The translations under genes and the position numbers were made by a program. A stretch of 56,687 nucleotides of DNA from JASGDC01 sp047605865 (GTDB taxonomy: Bacteria > Actinomycetota > Actinomycetes > Actinomycetales > Micrococcaceae), in the NCBI GenBank assembly GCA_047605865.1, contig JASGFC010000011.1, positions 1-56,687 of the forward strand, read 5' to 3'. The notes below the pieces were generated by a model. It saw nothing but the letters and a program-made list of their open reading frames with translations, ran no database searches and was not told where the DNA came from. Of the stretch, positions 1-7,681 are shown piece by piece; within the stretch, counting starts at the first letter, position 1, and each line of letters starts with the position of its first letter.

Positions 1-2
1 CA

Positions 3-458
3 TGGAGCGTACCAGCCATCGCAACAGCAATAGCAGTACCAGCCATGGCAGCATCTGTAGAGTACGTCTTTGACTTTAATTACTATCAATTTCATCCCAC
101 TGAAGGAGACATACAATTTCAGACTAGGTTTTCTTGGAATGGCACAGAACAATTCAATGAAGGTACTCCTGTTAAAGGTACAGTTGCTGCATCACAACTT
201 ATCGTAAGTGTGCTTGATTCTTCAGGAAGTGAACCAGCAGCTAACGTTGAAGTTTCTGTAGTGATTATTGATGTTAATACTGGACTAGTGGCGGATTTAG
301 GACTCCCTACAATACCTACTACTACAGATGAAAATGGATACATAATTGCAGAAGATACGTTTTTCAGTGCAAGCGCTCCAAGTGGAACGTATATATTCAG
401 GGTAACTCTAACAGCTACAGGAACCAGTTACGATACACTTCCTTGGACCTTGACATAG
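3..458 (+). CDS. Secreted Ig-like protein, 5' end outside window
   Basis: The reading frame is open back to the window edge, so only the end of a signal peptide and the mature protein are seen. Codons from position 3 read WSVPAIATAIAVPAMAAS, the hydrophobic core and AxA cleavage site of an actinobacterial export signal (the WSVPA form is common in twin-arginine signals). An ATG at 45 lies inside this signal and is probably not the start. The mature part, about 120 residues, is rich in beta-branched residues and ends in a stretch with the pattern of a bacterial Ig-like fold (VSVLDSSGSEPAANVEVSV, then a TTDENGY turn and an SGTYIFRV strand). I recognise no enzyme motif. A surface or secreted structural protein is likely, but its function is unknown. 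A strong hairpin follows directly. Confidence 0.6.
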   Translation, partial: WSVPAIATAIAVPAMAASVEYVFDFNYYQFHPTEGDIQFQTRFSWNGTEQFNEGTPVKGTVAASQLIVSVLDSSGSEPAANVEVSVVIIDVNTGLVADLGLPTIPTTTDENGYIIAEDTFFSASAPSGTYIFRVTLTATGTSYDTLPWTLT

Positions 459-472
459 GACTTTAAGGAAGC

Positions 473-517
473 TTTTACGTGACTTTTAACAATAGTCTTG
501 TTAAAAGTCACGTAAAA
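473..517. terminator. Bidirectional hairpin between convergent genes
   Basis: A perfect 20-base inverted repeat (473-492 and 498-517) with a 5-base loop lies between the plus-strand secreted-protein gene and the minus-strand P-loop gene. The arms end in T-rich and A-rich runs (TTTTACGTGAC and its complement), so the hairpin can act as an intrinsic terminator in both directions. Confidence 0.75.
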
Positions 518-522
518 TTGTT

Positions 523-1107
523 TCACCGATGAATATGCTTAACTGAATTAGCATATCGTTGAATAGCACGAACAGGTGCAGGCCGATAATCAGGCTTCTT
601 CTCTAGCTTGATTTTATCAATGATTACATTAGCTGTTTGTTCAGGAGAAAGATTATCTACCCTAATCTTAGTACCCTTGATATCATGCTGAAAAACTTGC
701 ATTACTTCAGGCAACTTTTTACGCGCCCAAGTCTTTCCAAAATCAAAGCGTTTGAGTAATCTACTATTTACCGTAGCTTTTGAAGCATCTAAGATGAAAT
801 GGTGTAGTTCAACTCCATCATTTTTTAGCCTAAGAATAATATCTTGATAAGACTCTGGTTTATAAATTGTCATCGGTACAAGAATAGGGGAGTCAAAAGT
901 ACTTAAGTGCTTGAGATGTTGATAGACAGTTTCACGCCAGAGTGGATAATCTTGGTAATCTTCTGGAAACTCCTTTGGTGCACCTTTTTTGAACGCATGC
1001 CCAATGAGTTCTGGGTCAAAGACATAAGCTTCAGAGAGCCTCTTTGAAAGTTCAAAGACACAGGTTGTTTTACCAACACCGAATGTTCCATTGACCCAGA
1101 CAATCAT
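523..1107 (-). CDS. P-loop nucleotide-binding protein, TmrB-like
   Basis: A 194-residue protein that starts with a strand and a Walker A loop, VNGTFGVGKTT, with the conserved Lys at residue 13. The N-terminal WVNGTFGVGKT pattern and overall length match the TmrB-like/AAA kinase-type ATP-binding family, named after the Bacillus tunicamycin-resistance protein; most members have no known substrate. The C-terminus is basic. The start is 4 bases after the ptsI stop codon, so the gene is probably the last gene of the pts operon and translated by reinitiation. No link with PTS function is established. A nucleotide or sugar kinase role is possible but unproven, and antibiotic resistance should not be assumed from the family name. 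Confidence 0.65.
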   Translation of the reverse strand: MIVWVNGTFGVGKTTCVFELSKRLSEAYVFDPELIGHAFKKGAPKEFPEDYQDYPLWRETVYQHLKHLSTFDSPILVPMTIYKPESYQDIILRLKNDGVELHHFILDASKATVNSRLLKRFDFGKTWARKKLPEVMQVFQHDIKGTKIRVDNLSPEQTANVIIDKIKLEKKPDYRPAPVRAIQRYANSVKHIHR

Positions 1108-1111
1108 AAGG

Positions 1112-2770
1112 TTATTTTAGCAACGCCTTAACAGCCTCTTGTGCTTCTTCAGCATTTGAAGAGTTAACAGCAGCATCTGCCATATCTTTCATCTGATCAA
1201 AAGTGTAATATGCAAGAGTTGTACGAACTTCTGCAACAGCTGAAGCAGACATAGATAAATAGCCAACACCAAGACCAGCAAGCACTAAAGCTAGCTGAGG
1301 ATCTGCAGCTGCTTCACCACAAATACCTACCGTTTTCTTATTCTTATTGCCAGCGTCAGCTGCAACTTGAATCAATTTCAGTACTGCAGGGTTCCATGTT
1401 GTCTGGAACTTAGCAGTTGATGCAAGCATGCGGTCTGCAGCCATTGTGTACTGAGTAAGGTCATTTGTACCAATACTAGCGAATTCACACTTTTGCAAGA
1501 TTGCATCTGCGTTAAGTGCTGCTGAAGGTGTCTCAATCATGACACCAGGCTTTTTAATACCGAATTTTTCACATTCTTCAACAAGATACTGAGTATCTTC
1601 TGTATCGACAATCATAGGAGCCATAACATAAACATCTGCAGCACTGTCTTTAGCGGCTTCACCAAGAGCCTTGAGCTGAGTATCAAAAACTTCAGGAGTT
1701 TCACGACAAATACGAATACCGCGAGCACCCAAAGCTGGGTTAGGCTCTTCATCAAAATTCAGGAAGCTCAATGGTTTATCAGCACCTGCATCAAGAGTAC
1801 GAGCAACTACCTTCTGCTTCGGGAATTCATCAAAAAGATCTTTATAGGCTTTGTATTGTTCATCATAACTTGGAGGTGTATCCGAATCGAGGAATAAGAA
1901 TTCTGTACGGAAAAGACCAATACCTTCTACACCAGCATCAATAGCTTCCTGTGCATCTTTAACAGAACCGACATTGGCATACAGTGGGATATGATGCCCA
2001 TCTTTACTTTGTCCTGGACCTTCAGTCAAGATCGTGCGCTGTGTTAATTCATCTGCTTTCTTCTGTGCCGCAGCAATAGTTTCCTTATCTGGATTGATAA
2101 CTATCGTGCCTTGCCCAGCGTCCAAAATTGCTGGTGATTTCTCATCTTGATCCAAAATGCCGGCAACGCCTACCATAGCAGGAATACCTTTAGCACGGGC
2201 AAGGATTGCAGTATGGCTTGTAGGTCCACCATGTTCTGTGACAATACCTTTAACTTTATCTAAGTCTAAGAGGGCAGTGTCTGCCGGTGCTAAATCTTGT
2301 GCTGCAAGAATAAATTCATGATCAGGTTCTGGAACTCCAGGAGCTGGAACACCCATTGCTGCTGCTATAGCACGTTGACGTACGTCATCAAGATCTGAAA
2401 CTCGTTCTGCCATATACCCACCAGCAGCTTCAAGCATGGCACGATAATTGACAAAAGCCTCATAGATACCACGTTCTGCTGTTTTACCATCGTCAATATT
2501 TTGTTTAATAAGGGGGAGTAGTCCTGGGTCTTCTGCCATCAAAGCTTGAGCTTCAAGTACCTGTTGAGCATCTCCACCAGCTTTTTCCCCACGTTCACGA
2601 AGCTCAGTAGCAACAGAATCAAGTGCAGCTTCGGCTTTTGTATTTTCTTCTTCAGGCGAGAGCTCAGATGGTTTATCTTCTGGTTCAGGGAGTTTATCTC
2701 CCATCTTGATGAGTGGAGCTACAGCAAGACCAGATCCAACGCCAGTCCCTTTTAACGTTTCAGATGACAT
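1112..2770 (-). CDS. ptsI: PTS enzyme I (PEP-protein phosphotransferase)
   Basis: Enzyme I takes phosphate from phosphoenolpyruvate and passes it to HPr in the cytoplasm. The 552 residues are near the usual family length. The phosphohistidine motif GGPTSHTAILARAKGIP places the active His at residue 186. The PEP-binding barrel carries the signature FASIGTNDLTQYTMAADR and the conserved GICGE near the C-terminus. The N-terminal HPr-binding helical domain occupies about residues 30-140. It is in one direction with HPr, EIIA and EIIB upstream and the P-loop gene 4 bases downstream, which suggests a single pts operon. All key residues are present. Confidence 0.96.
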   Translation of the reverse strand: MSSETLKGTGVGSGLAVAPLIKMGDKLPEPEDKPSELSPEEENTKAEAALDSVATELRERGEKAGGDAQQVLEAQALMAEDPGLLPLIKQNIDDGKTAERGIYEAFVNYRAMLEAAGGYMAERVSDLDDVRQRAIAAAMGVPAPGVPEPDHEFILAAQDLAPADTALLDLDKVKGIVTEHGGPTSHTAILARAKGIPAMVGVAGILDQDEKSPAILDAGQGTIVINPDKETIAAAQKKADELTQRTILTEGPGQSKDGHHIPLYANVGSVKDAQEAIDAGVEGIGLFRTEFLFLDSDTPPSYDEQYKAYKDLFDEFPKQKVVARTLDAGADKPLSFLNFDEEPNPALGARGIRICRETPEVFDTQLKALGEAAKDSAADVYVMAPMIVDTEDTQYLVEECEKFGIKKPGVMIETPSAALNADAILQKCEFASIGTNDLTQYTMAADRMLASTAKFQTTWNPAVLKLIQVAADAGNKNKKTVGICGEAAADPQLALVLAGLGVGYLSMSASAVAEVRTTLAYYTFDQMKDMADAAVNSSNAEEAQEAVKALLK

Positions 2771-2847
2771 ATTTATTCCTTTTGTTAGCTAATAAAGCTT
2801 GCCTACTAACGTTGTAGACAAGCTCTATTGTTATGAGTATGAAAAGC

Positions 2848-3114
2848 TTAGTCGTCTAGATCTGTTTCTAGAAGATTTGCAAGTTTATCTAGCTCCTCAT
2901 CGGCATTAGGGCCATCAGCAGTGAGAGTAACTTTAGTACCGTGTGAAAAGCTCTGCGTCATTACTGCAAGCAGACTACGAGCATCAACAGGCTCTCCACC
3001 TTCTTTAGCAATTTTTACGTCAAGTCCAGAAGCGTTAACTGCCTTGACGAACATTGCAGCCGGACGTGCATGAAGCCCAACCTTTGATGCGATAACAGCT
3101 GTTTTAGTTGCCAT
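2848..3114 (-). CDS. ptsH: HPr phosphocarrier protein
   Basis: An 88-residue HPr that relays phosphate from enzyme I to EIIA. The catalytic site SKVGLHARPA has His15. The second conserved site DARSLLAVMT has Ser47, the counterpart of the regulatory Ser46 of Firmicutes. Actinobacteria generally lack HPr kinase, so that serine may not be phosphorylated here. The start follows an AGGAAAAA-type ribosome site on the minus strand. The 77-base gap to ptsI and 25-base gap from EIIA fit one transcript. Confidence 0.95.
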   Translation of the reverse strand: MATKTAVIASKVGLHARPAAMFVKAVNASGLDVKIAKEGGEPVDARSLLAVMTQSFSHGTKVTLTADGPNADEELDKLANLLETDLDD

Positions 3115-3139
3115 TTATTTTTCCTATCTTTTAATTCTT

Positions 3140-3586
3140 TTACTGAATAGTGTAGAGTTCATCGCCTGCGTTAACAGAAAGCTCTGACGTAGGTACAATG
3201 TCTTCTTTATTTGATTCTAGGGCAATAACTGGGATGACGCTTGAAAGACCCTGTTTTTCAATCTCAGCAGGATTCCATGTAATAAGTTTATCTCCAGCTT
3301 GAACTGTTTGCTCTGCTTCAGCATGAATAGTAAAACCTTCACCTTTAAGGTTTACAGTATCAATACCAAGGTGAACAAGAATACCTTGACCCTCATCTGT
3401 TTCGATAACAAATGCATGTGGTTTCAAAGTGCTAATTTTTCCTGAAACAGGACTGAGCACATCCTGTTCTTGTTGAACTGGTACGATAGCAAGACCTGGT
3501 CCAACCATTTCTTGTGCGAATACTGGATCTGGAACGTCTGCTAGCTGTTCTACTTTGCCAGCGCAAGGTGCTAATACAAATGTCAT
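3140..3586 (-). CDS. crr: PTS EIIA, glucose/GlcNAc family (Crr-type)
   Basis: A 148-residue stand-alone EIIA domain of the glucose family. It keeps the two active-site histidines in KPHAFVIETDEGQGILVHLG: His57, which stabilises the phosphate, and His72, the phosphorylated residue. It takes phosphate from HPr and gives it to the EIIB Cys. The start codon overlaps the EIIB stop by one base (TAATG), which indicates translational coupling. Separate EIIA, EIIB and EIIC polypeptides are the arrangement known from Streptomyces GlcNAc systems; here all of them lie in one locus. Confidence 0.92.
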   Translation of the reverse strand: MTFVLAPCAGKVEQLADVPDPVFAQEMVGPGLAIVPVQQEQDVLSPVSGKISTLKPHAFVIETDEGQGILVHLGIDTVNLKGEGFTIHAEAEQTVQAGDKLITWNPAEIEKQGLSSVIPVIALESNKEDIVPTSELSVNAGDELYTIQ

Positions 3587-3822
3587 TACATCAAATCCTC
3601 AATGTCTTCACAGATAGTGTCAGCATCTGGACCAACAACAACCTGAACTACTTTTCCTGCATTCATCACTCCGAAGGCACCAGCTGCAGTCAATGCTGCT
3701 TCATTAACTAGGCTTGGGTCTTCAACTTCTGTACGAAGACGAGTAATACAAGCTTCAATTTCTATAACGTTATCTGCACCACCGAGACCAGCAAGAAGCT
3801 GCTCTGCTTTGTTATCTGCCAT
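3586..3822 (-). CDS. PTS EIIB, glucose/GlcNAc family, single domain
   Basis: A 78-residue EIIB domain. The phosphorylated Cys25 lies in EIEACITRLRTEV, the standard glucose-family EIIB motif. The sequence resembles Streptomyces NagF, the GlcNAc EIIB. It receives phosphate from EIIA and phosphorylates the sugar bound to EIIC, which is encoded divergently 160 bases away. The ATG is preceded by AAGGAG at a good distance. It is the first gene of the minus-strand pts operon. Glucose rather than GlcNAc is also possible as substrate; the sequence does not decide. Confidence 0.9.
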   Translation of the reverse strand: MADNKAEQLLAGLGGADNVIEIEACITRLRTEVEDPSLVNEAALTAAGAFGVMNAGKVVQVVVGPDADTICEDIEDLM

Positions 3823-3982
3823 TTAAATACTCCTTATTAAATGAGGTTACGCTAATCATGATACTGCTATGTAACAGAATTAACATTTACATTATCCCAT
3901 AACATTCAAACTAATTGTTCAGAGTATATTGAAGCGTTACCTTATGATAGTAGTGGAAATAAATAAAGAAAGGCATATTTCA
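3823..3982. promoter_or_regulatory. Divergent pts promoter region
   Basis: These 160 bases separate the EIIB operon (minus) from the EIIC gene (plus), so both promoters and any shared operator lie here. Two near-perfect inverted decamers are visible: AGGTTACGCT at 3844-3853 and AGCGTTACCT at 3933-3942, one mismatch apart as reverse complements and about 80 bases from each other. No DasR-type box (TGGTCTAGACCA) was seen. The ribosome site of EIIC is AAAGAAAGG at 3965-3973. The individual -35 and -10 boxes could not be assigned with confidence. Confidence 0.5.
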
Positions 3983-5503
3983 ATGAGCGACGCTATTGTC
4001 CAAAATAAATTCACAGAAAGTAAAGCATTCGCTGTTATGCAGCGGCTCGGTAAGAGTTTCATGCTTCCTATTGCTTCATTGCCAGTTGCAGCACTTTTGA
4101 TGCGACTGGGGCAACCTGACATGCTTGGTAAAGACGGTTTGAACTGGGGGCCAGTTGCAGATGTTATCGGTGCAGCAGGTAACGCATTGTTCGATAACCT
4201 ACCAATGCTATTCGCTGTTGGTGTAGCTGTTGGTTTCGCTAAGAAAGCTGATGGTTCAACAGGTCTTGCAGCTCTTGTAGGTTACTTAGTCTATCAGAAC
4301 GTACTTGAAGTTCTTTCACCTATCGTGCTACCAGGTCAGAAAGATAATACTGGTGCACAACTTCTTATTAACTACAACGTACTCGGTGGTATCATCATCG
4401 GTCTAACAGCTGCGTTGCTTTACCAAAAATTCTATCGAATAAAGCTACCGCCATATCTTGCATTCTTCGGTGGTCGCCGTTTCGTGCCAATGGTAACAGC
4501 ATTTGCTGCAATCATTATTGCTGTTGTGATGGCATTCCCATTCCCAGCATTTAACAGTGGTCTGATGCACCTTTCTAACTGGGTAACTCATCACTCAATT
4601 ATCGGTGGTTTTGTCTTCGGTCTATTCAACCGTCTACTTTTGACTTTTGGTCTACACCACTTATTGAACAACATCCCATGGTTCCAGCTTGGTAGCTTTA
4701 CACCTCCAACTGGTGGCGCTGCTGTTCACGGTGATATTGCTCGTTTCTTGGCCGGAGATCCTACTGCTGGTATCTTCTTGACAGGTTTCTTCCCAATCAT
4801 GATGTTTGCTCTTCCAGCTGCAGCAATTGCTATGTGGCACAGTTCTGATAAAGATAAGCGTAAGCAAATCGGTGGTTTGATGCTATCTGTTGCTTTAACT
4901 TCATTCATCACTGGTGTAACAGAACCTCTTGAATTCTCATTTATGTTCGTAGCTTACCCACTGTACCTGTTCCACGCAGTCATGACTGGTACTTCATTAG
5001 CACTGGCCAACGCACTTCATATTCGTGATGGTTTCGGTTTCTCTGCTGGTGCTATTGACTACTTGCTGAACTTCCGTATTGCCAACCAGCCATTGATGCT
5101 GATCCTTATTGGCCTTGGTTACGCAGCGTTGTATTACGTAGTATTCCGTTGGGCTATTAACAAGTTTGACTTTGCTACTCCTGGTCGTACAACACGTAAG
5201 CAACTTGAAGCTGAAAAGACCATTACTGATCAGCCAATTGCTAACGACTTGCAAGCTGTTGGAGCTCAAGGTACAACAATGACTCATGAAGCAACAACAA
5301 CTACTCACCACGTTGCTGATGGCGCTACTGGTGCTGCAGCTGGTGGAGTTGGCGCTGCTACTGGTGCTGCAAACTCAGCAGAACACAATCTAACTGATAC
5401 TGTCTCTGATACTGCTCATCACTTGATGGACGGTGTTAAAGGTGCTGCACACAATCTTGCTGAAAAAGCAGATGATATTATTCATCACGATAAGAATCAG
5501 TAA
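3983..5503 (+). CDS. PTS EIIC permease, glucose/GlcNAc family, with His-rich tail
   Basis: The membrane channel that takes up and helps phosphorylate glucose or N-acetylglucosamine. I chose the ATG at 3983 because AAAGAAAGG sits 9 bases before it and the product then starts MSDAIVQNKF; the frame is open further upstream. The core contains the family motifs GKSFMLPIASLPVAALL, HHLLNNIPWF and TGVTEPLEFSFMFVAYPLY, with about 10 membrane segments. There is no fused EIIB; the separate EIIB is encoded divergently. After the usual EIIC end (FDFATPGR) comes an extra tail of about 104 residues (403-506), rich in Ala, Thr, Gly and nine histidines, with amphipathic repeats such as GVKGAAHNLAEKADD. That tail is not part of the standard family. 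A strong terminator follows. Confidence 0.9.
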   Translation: MSDAIVQNKFTESKAFAVMQRLGKSFMLPIASLPVAALLMRLGQPDMLGKDGLNWGPVADVIGAAGNALFDNLPMLFAVGVAVGFAKKADGSTGLAALVGYLVYQNVLEVLSPIVLPGQKDNTGAQLLINYNVLGGIIIGLTAALLYQKFYRIKLPPYLAFFGGRRFVPMVTAFAAIIIAVVMAFPFPAFNSGLMHLSNWVTHHSIIGGFVFGLFNRLLLTFGLHHLLNNIPWFQLGSFTPPTGGAAVHGDIARFLAGDPTAGIFLTGFFPIMMFALPAAAIAMWHSSDKDKRKQIGGLMLSVALTSFITGVTEPLEFSFMFVAYPLYLFHAVMTGTSLALANALHIRDGFGFSAGAIDYLLNFRIANQPLMLILIGLGYAALYYVVFRWAINKFDFATPGRTTRKQLEAEKTITDQPIANDLQAVGAQGTTMTHEATTTTHHVADGATGAAAGGVGAATGAANSAEHNLTDTVSDTAHHLMDGVKGAAHNLAEKADDIIHHDKNQ

Positions 5504-5512
5504 GTAACATCT

Positions 5513-5563
5513 ACTCATAAGAAAAGAGCCAACGTTTAGCGCGTTGGCTCTTTTCTTATGAGT
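5513..5563 (+). terminator. Intrinsic terminator of EIIC gene
   Basis: A perfect 22-base inverted repeat (5513-5534 and 5542-5563) starts 10 bases after the EIIC stop. Its centre is GC-rich (GAGCCAACG with CGTTGGCTC) and its right arm contains CTCTTTTCTTATG, giving a U-rich 3' side. Confidence 0.8.
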
Positions 5564-5632
5564 GTTGAGTGAGTGTTTGTCTTAATAGAGTCGGTACATA
5601 CCCGCACTATTAAGACAAACACTCACTCAACA
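5563..5632. repeat. Perfect 26-bp inverted repeat with 18-base loop
   Basis: Arms at 5563-5588 and 5607-5632 are exact reverse complements (left arm begins TGTTGAGTGAGTGTTTG). The loop is AGTCGGTACATACCCGCA. The hairpin shares its first base with the preceding terminator and has no U-run on either side, so it does not look like a second terminator. A structured RNA, a protein-binding cruciform site or the remnant of a small mobile element are all possible. Confidence 0.6.
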
Positions 5633-5640
5633 ACCGCAAG

Positions 5641-5718
5641 CAATCCAGACCGGGAGGGTAGGAGAGGAGCACGCATAAAGGCTAAGTCGAACAGTAGTCT
5701 TAAGAGCCTATCCCGTTA
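5641..5718. other. Possible structured RNA segment, unassigned
   Basis: This 78-base segment between two hairpins holds no reading frame. CGGGAGGGTAGG (5651-5662) can pair with CCTATCCCG (5707-5715) around a bulge, enclosing a smaller GGCTAAG / CTTAAGAGCC pairing. With the 26-bp hairpin before it, it could be part of a small RNA or of an extended 3' UTR. I do not recognise a known RNA family. The evidence is only pairing potential. Confidence 0.25.
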
Positions 5719-5755
5719 GAAGAAGAGCCCCACAATTACTGTGGGGCTCTTCTTC
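5719..5755. terminator. Terminator of the qcr operon
   Basis: A perfect 16-base stem (5719-5734 and 5740-5755) with loop ATTAC lies 13 bases beyond the qcrB stop. It is GC-rich at the top (GAGCCCCACA). In the plus direction it ends in CTCTTCTTC, so it may also stop transcripts from the EIIC side. Confidence 0.75.
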
Positions 5756-5767
5756 ATATGTAAAGGT

Positions 5768-7681
5768 TTACAGATCTTTACTCTCATCAAGTGGTTTAAG
5801 ATCTGAGAAATCTGTATCAGTAGTATCAGCGTCAAAGGTATGAGCGGAAGTATCTTCTGAAGGTTTTAATACTACAGGAGAATCTTCACGTTGACCTTGG
5901 ACAATACGTTTCGCATCAGTTGTAATCAAGTTAACAGCTTCAGGGTTATTAGCTACAGTAGTAGTCTGATCAACAGTTGAAGCAACTTGCGCTACAGGAC
6001 TTGAAGTTTCAACAGTTGCTTCATGATCATGCTCGTGAGCCTCATGTTCAGCCTTAACCTCATTAGGTGTTGCTGGAAGAACTCGATCTTCAAAGAACAA
6101 CTTAGAAAGCTTTCCGCGACGCTCTTCTTTCTTAGAAATCTGACCATCAGGACCTGGCTGAGCCGGGATAACTGGATTAGGAGTGTAATCCACCAAAGCA
6201 TATTGCTTGTACTTATCAAGTGGCTCATGAACTTCATAGTATTCACCATTAGGATTACGAACAATCTGACCAGTTTCACGACCATGAAGAGCAATTTCAC
6301 GATCTTTACGCTGAAGTGACAGAGCAGTACGCTTAGCAATGAAGAATCCAAGAACTGGACCAATGAAGATAAGAGCACGCAACCAATAGGTAACATCGTT
6401 AAGTGAAACGTGGAAGTGTGTTGCAATCAAGTCAGAACTTGCTGCTGCCCAAAGGACACAGTAGAAAATAACACCAGCTACACCAATACCAGTACGAGTA
6501 GGGACGTTACGTGGACGATCTAGAACATGGTGTTCTGTATTGTCTTTAGTAATCCAACGTTCAATCCATGGGTACGTGAACAACAAACCGAACACGATAC
6601 CTACTGGAAGCAAAGCAGGAAGCAATACGTTCCAAGTGACTGTATGGTGGGCGAAGTGCCACTCCATGTGTTGACCTGGCATCAAACGAAGTGCACCGTC
6701 AACCCAACCAATGTACCAGTCAGGCTGTGTACCCGCAGATACTGGAGATGGGTCATAAGGACCATAGTTCCAAATAGGGTTGATTGTAAAGAGCCCGGCA
6801 AAGAGAGCAATAACACCGAATACGATGAAGAAGAAGCCTCCAGCTTTTGCGGCATATACTGGGCCTAATGGGTAACCAACAACGTTCTTATCTGTACGAC
6901 CAGGACCAGGGTACTGTGTATGCTTATGCACAACAACCATAAACAAGTGAATTGCAACAAGAAGCAGAATCAATGCTGGAATTAACAAAATATGAAGGCT
7001 GTATAGACGTGAAATTACAACAGAACCAGGGAACTCGCCACCAAAGAGGAAGAACGAAATATAGGTACCAATCAAAGGTATTGATTTAACAACACCGTTG
7101 ATAATAGCAAGACCGTTACCTGAAAGTAGATCATCAGGAAGAGAATAACCAGTGAAACCAGCAGCCATTGAAAGAATGACTAGAACTCCACCAACAACCC
7201 AGTTCAATTCACGTGGTTTACGGAATGCACCAGTAAAGAATACGCGAAGCATATGAACTGAAACAGCAGCAACGAAAAGTAGAGCTGCCCAGTGGTGTAC
7301 CTGACGCATAAACAGACCACCACGAACATCAAAAGAAATGTCTAGCGAAGACTGGTATGCAACAGACATCTGGATGCCTTTAAGTGGCACATATGAACCC
7401 TCATAATGCGTTTCTGCCATAGAAGGGTTAAAGAAGAAAGTTAGGAATGTACCAGAAAGCAACAAGATAATAAAACTATAGAGTGCAACCTCACCGAACA
7501 TGAAAGACCAGTGGTCAGGGAATACTTTACGACCAAATTCTTTAATGATTCCAGATCCGCCAACTCGTTCATCCACGAAGTTAGCCATGCGACCGACACG
7601 TGTTTTTGGTTCAAACTGAGCATCTTGACCTGTGTTGAGGCTCTGCGTCGTATTAGCTGTAACAGTTGTTGTATTAGGCAT
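5768..7681 (-). CDS. qcrB: Cytochrome bc1 complex cytochrome b subunit
   Basis: Membrane cytochrome b of the actinobacterial bcc complex, which oxidises menaquinol and passes electrons to the Rieske protein and cytochrome c. Haem-ligand helices are visible in VHHWAALLFVAAVSVHMLR and in the segment with HILLIPALILLLVAIHLFM and HKHTQYPGPG. Eight or more hydrophobic segments cover about the first 420 residues; an acidic, Thr- and His-bearing C-terminal extension of about 150 residues is typical in kind for the phylum. The frame opens at 7726, but I prefer the ATG at 7681 (MPNTTTV), which overlaps the qcrA stop by 8 bases. It is the last gene of the ctaE-qcrC-qcrA-qcrB unit and is followed by a strong hairpin. 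Confidence 0.95.
   Translation of the reverse strand: MPNTTTVTANTTQSLNTGQDAQFEPKTRVGRMANFVDERVGGSGIIKEFGRKVFPDHWSFMFGEVALYSFIILLLSGTFLTFFFNPSMAETHYEGSYVPLKGIQMSVAYQSSLDISFDVRGGLFMRQVHHWAALLFVAAVSVHMLRVFFTGAFRKPRELNWVVGGVLVILSMAAGFTGYSLPDDLLSGNGLAIINGVVKSIPLIGTYISFFLFGGEFPGSVVISRLYSLHILLIPALILLLVAIHLFMVVVHKHTQYPGPGRTDKNVVGYPLGPVYAAKAGGFFFIVFGVIALFAGLFTINPIWNYGPYDPSPVSAGTQPDWYIGWVDGALRLMPGQHMEWHFAHHTVTWNVLLPALLPVGIVFGLLFTYPWIERWITKDNTEHHVLDRPRNVPTRTGIGVAGVIFYCVLWAAASSDLIATHFHVSLNDVTYWLRALIFIGPVLGFFIAKRTALSLQRKDREIALHGRETGQIVRNPNGEYYEVHEPLDKYKQYALVDYTPNPVIPAQPGPDGQISKKEERRGKLSKLFFEDRVLPATPNEVKAEHEAHEHDHEATVETSSPVAQVASTVDQTTTVANNPEAVNLITTDAKRIVQGQREDSPVVLKPSEDTSAHTFDADTTDTDFSDLKPLDESKDL

Noticed and set aside
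523..1107. Antibiotic resistance gene for tunicamycin
   Set aside because: The similarity to TmrB is at family level (P-loop and length) only; context is a pts operon, so resistance is not supported.
5563..5632. The 26-bp hairpin as a CRISPR repeat
   Set aside because: It is a single inverted repeat with no direct copies and no spacers, and no cas gene is in the window.
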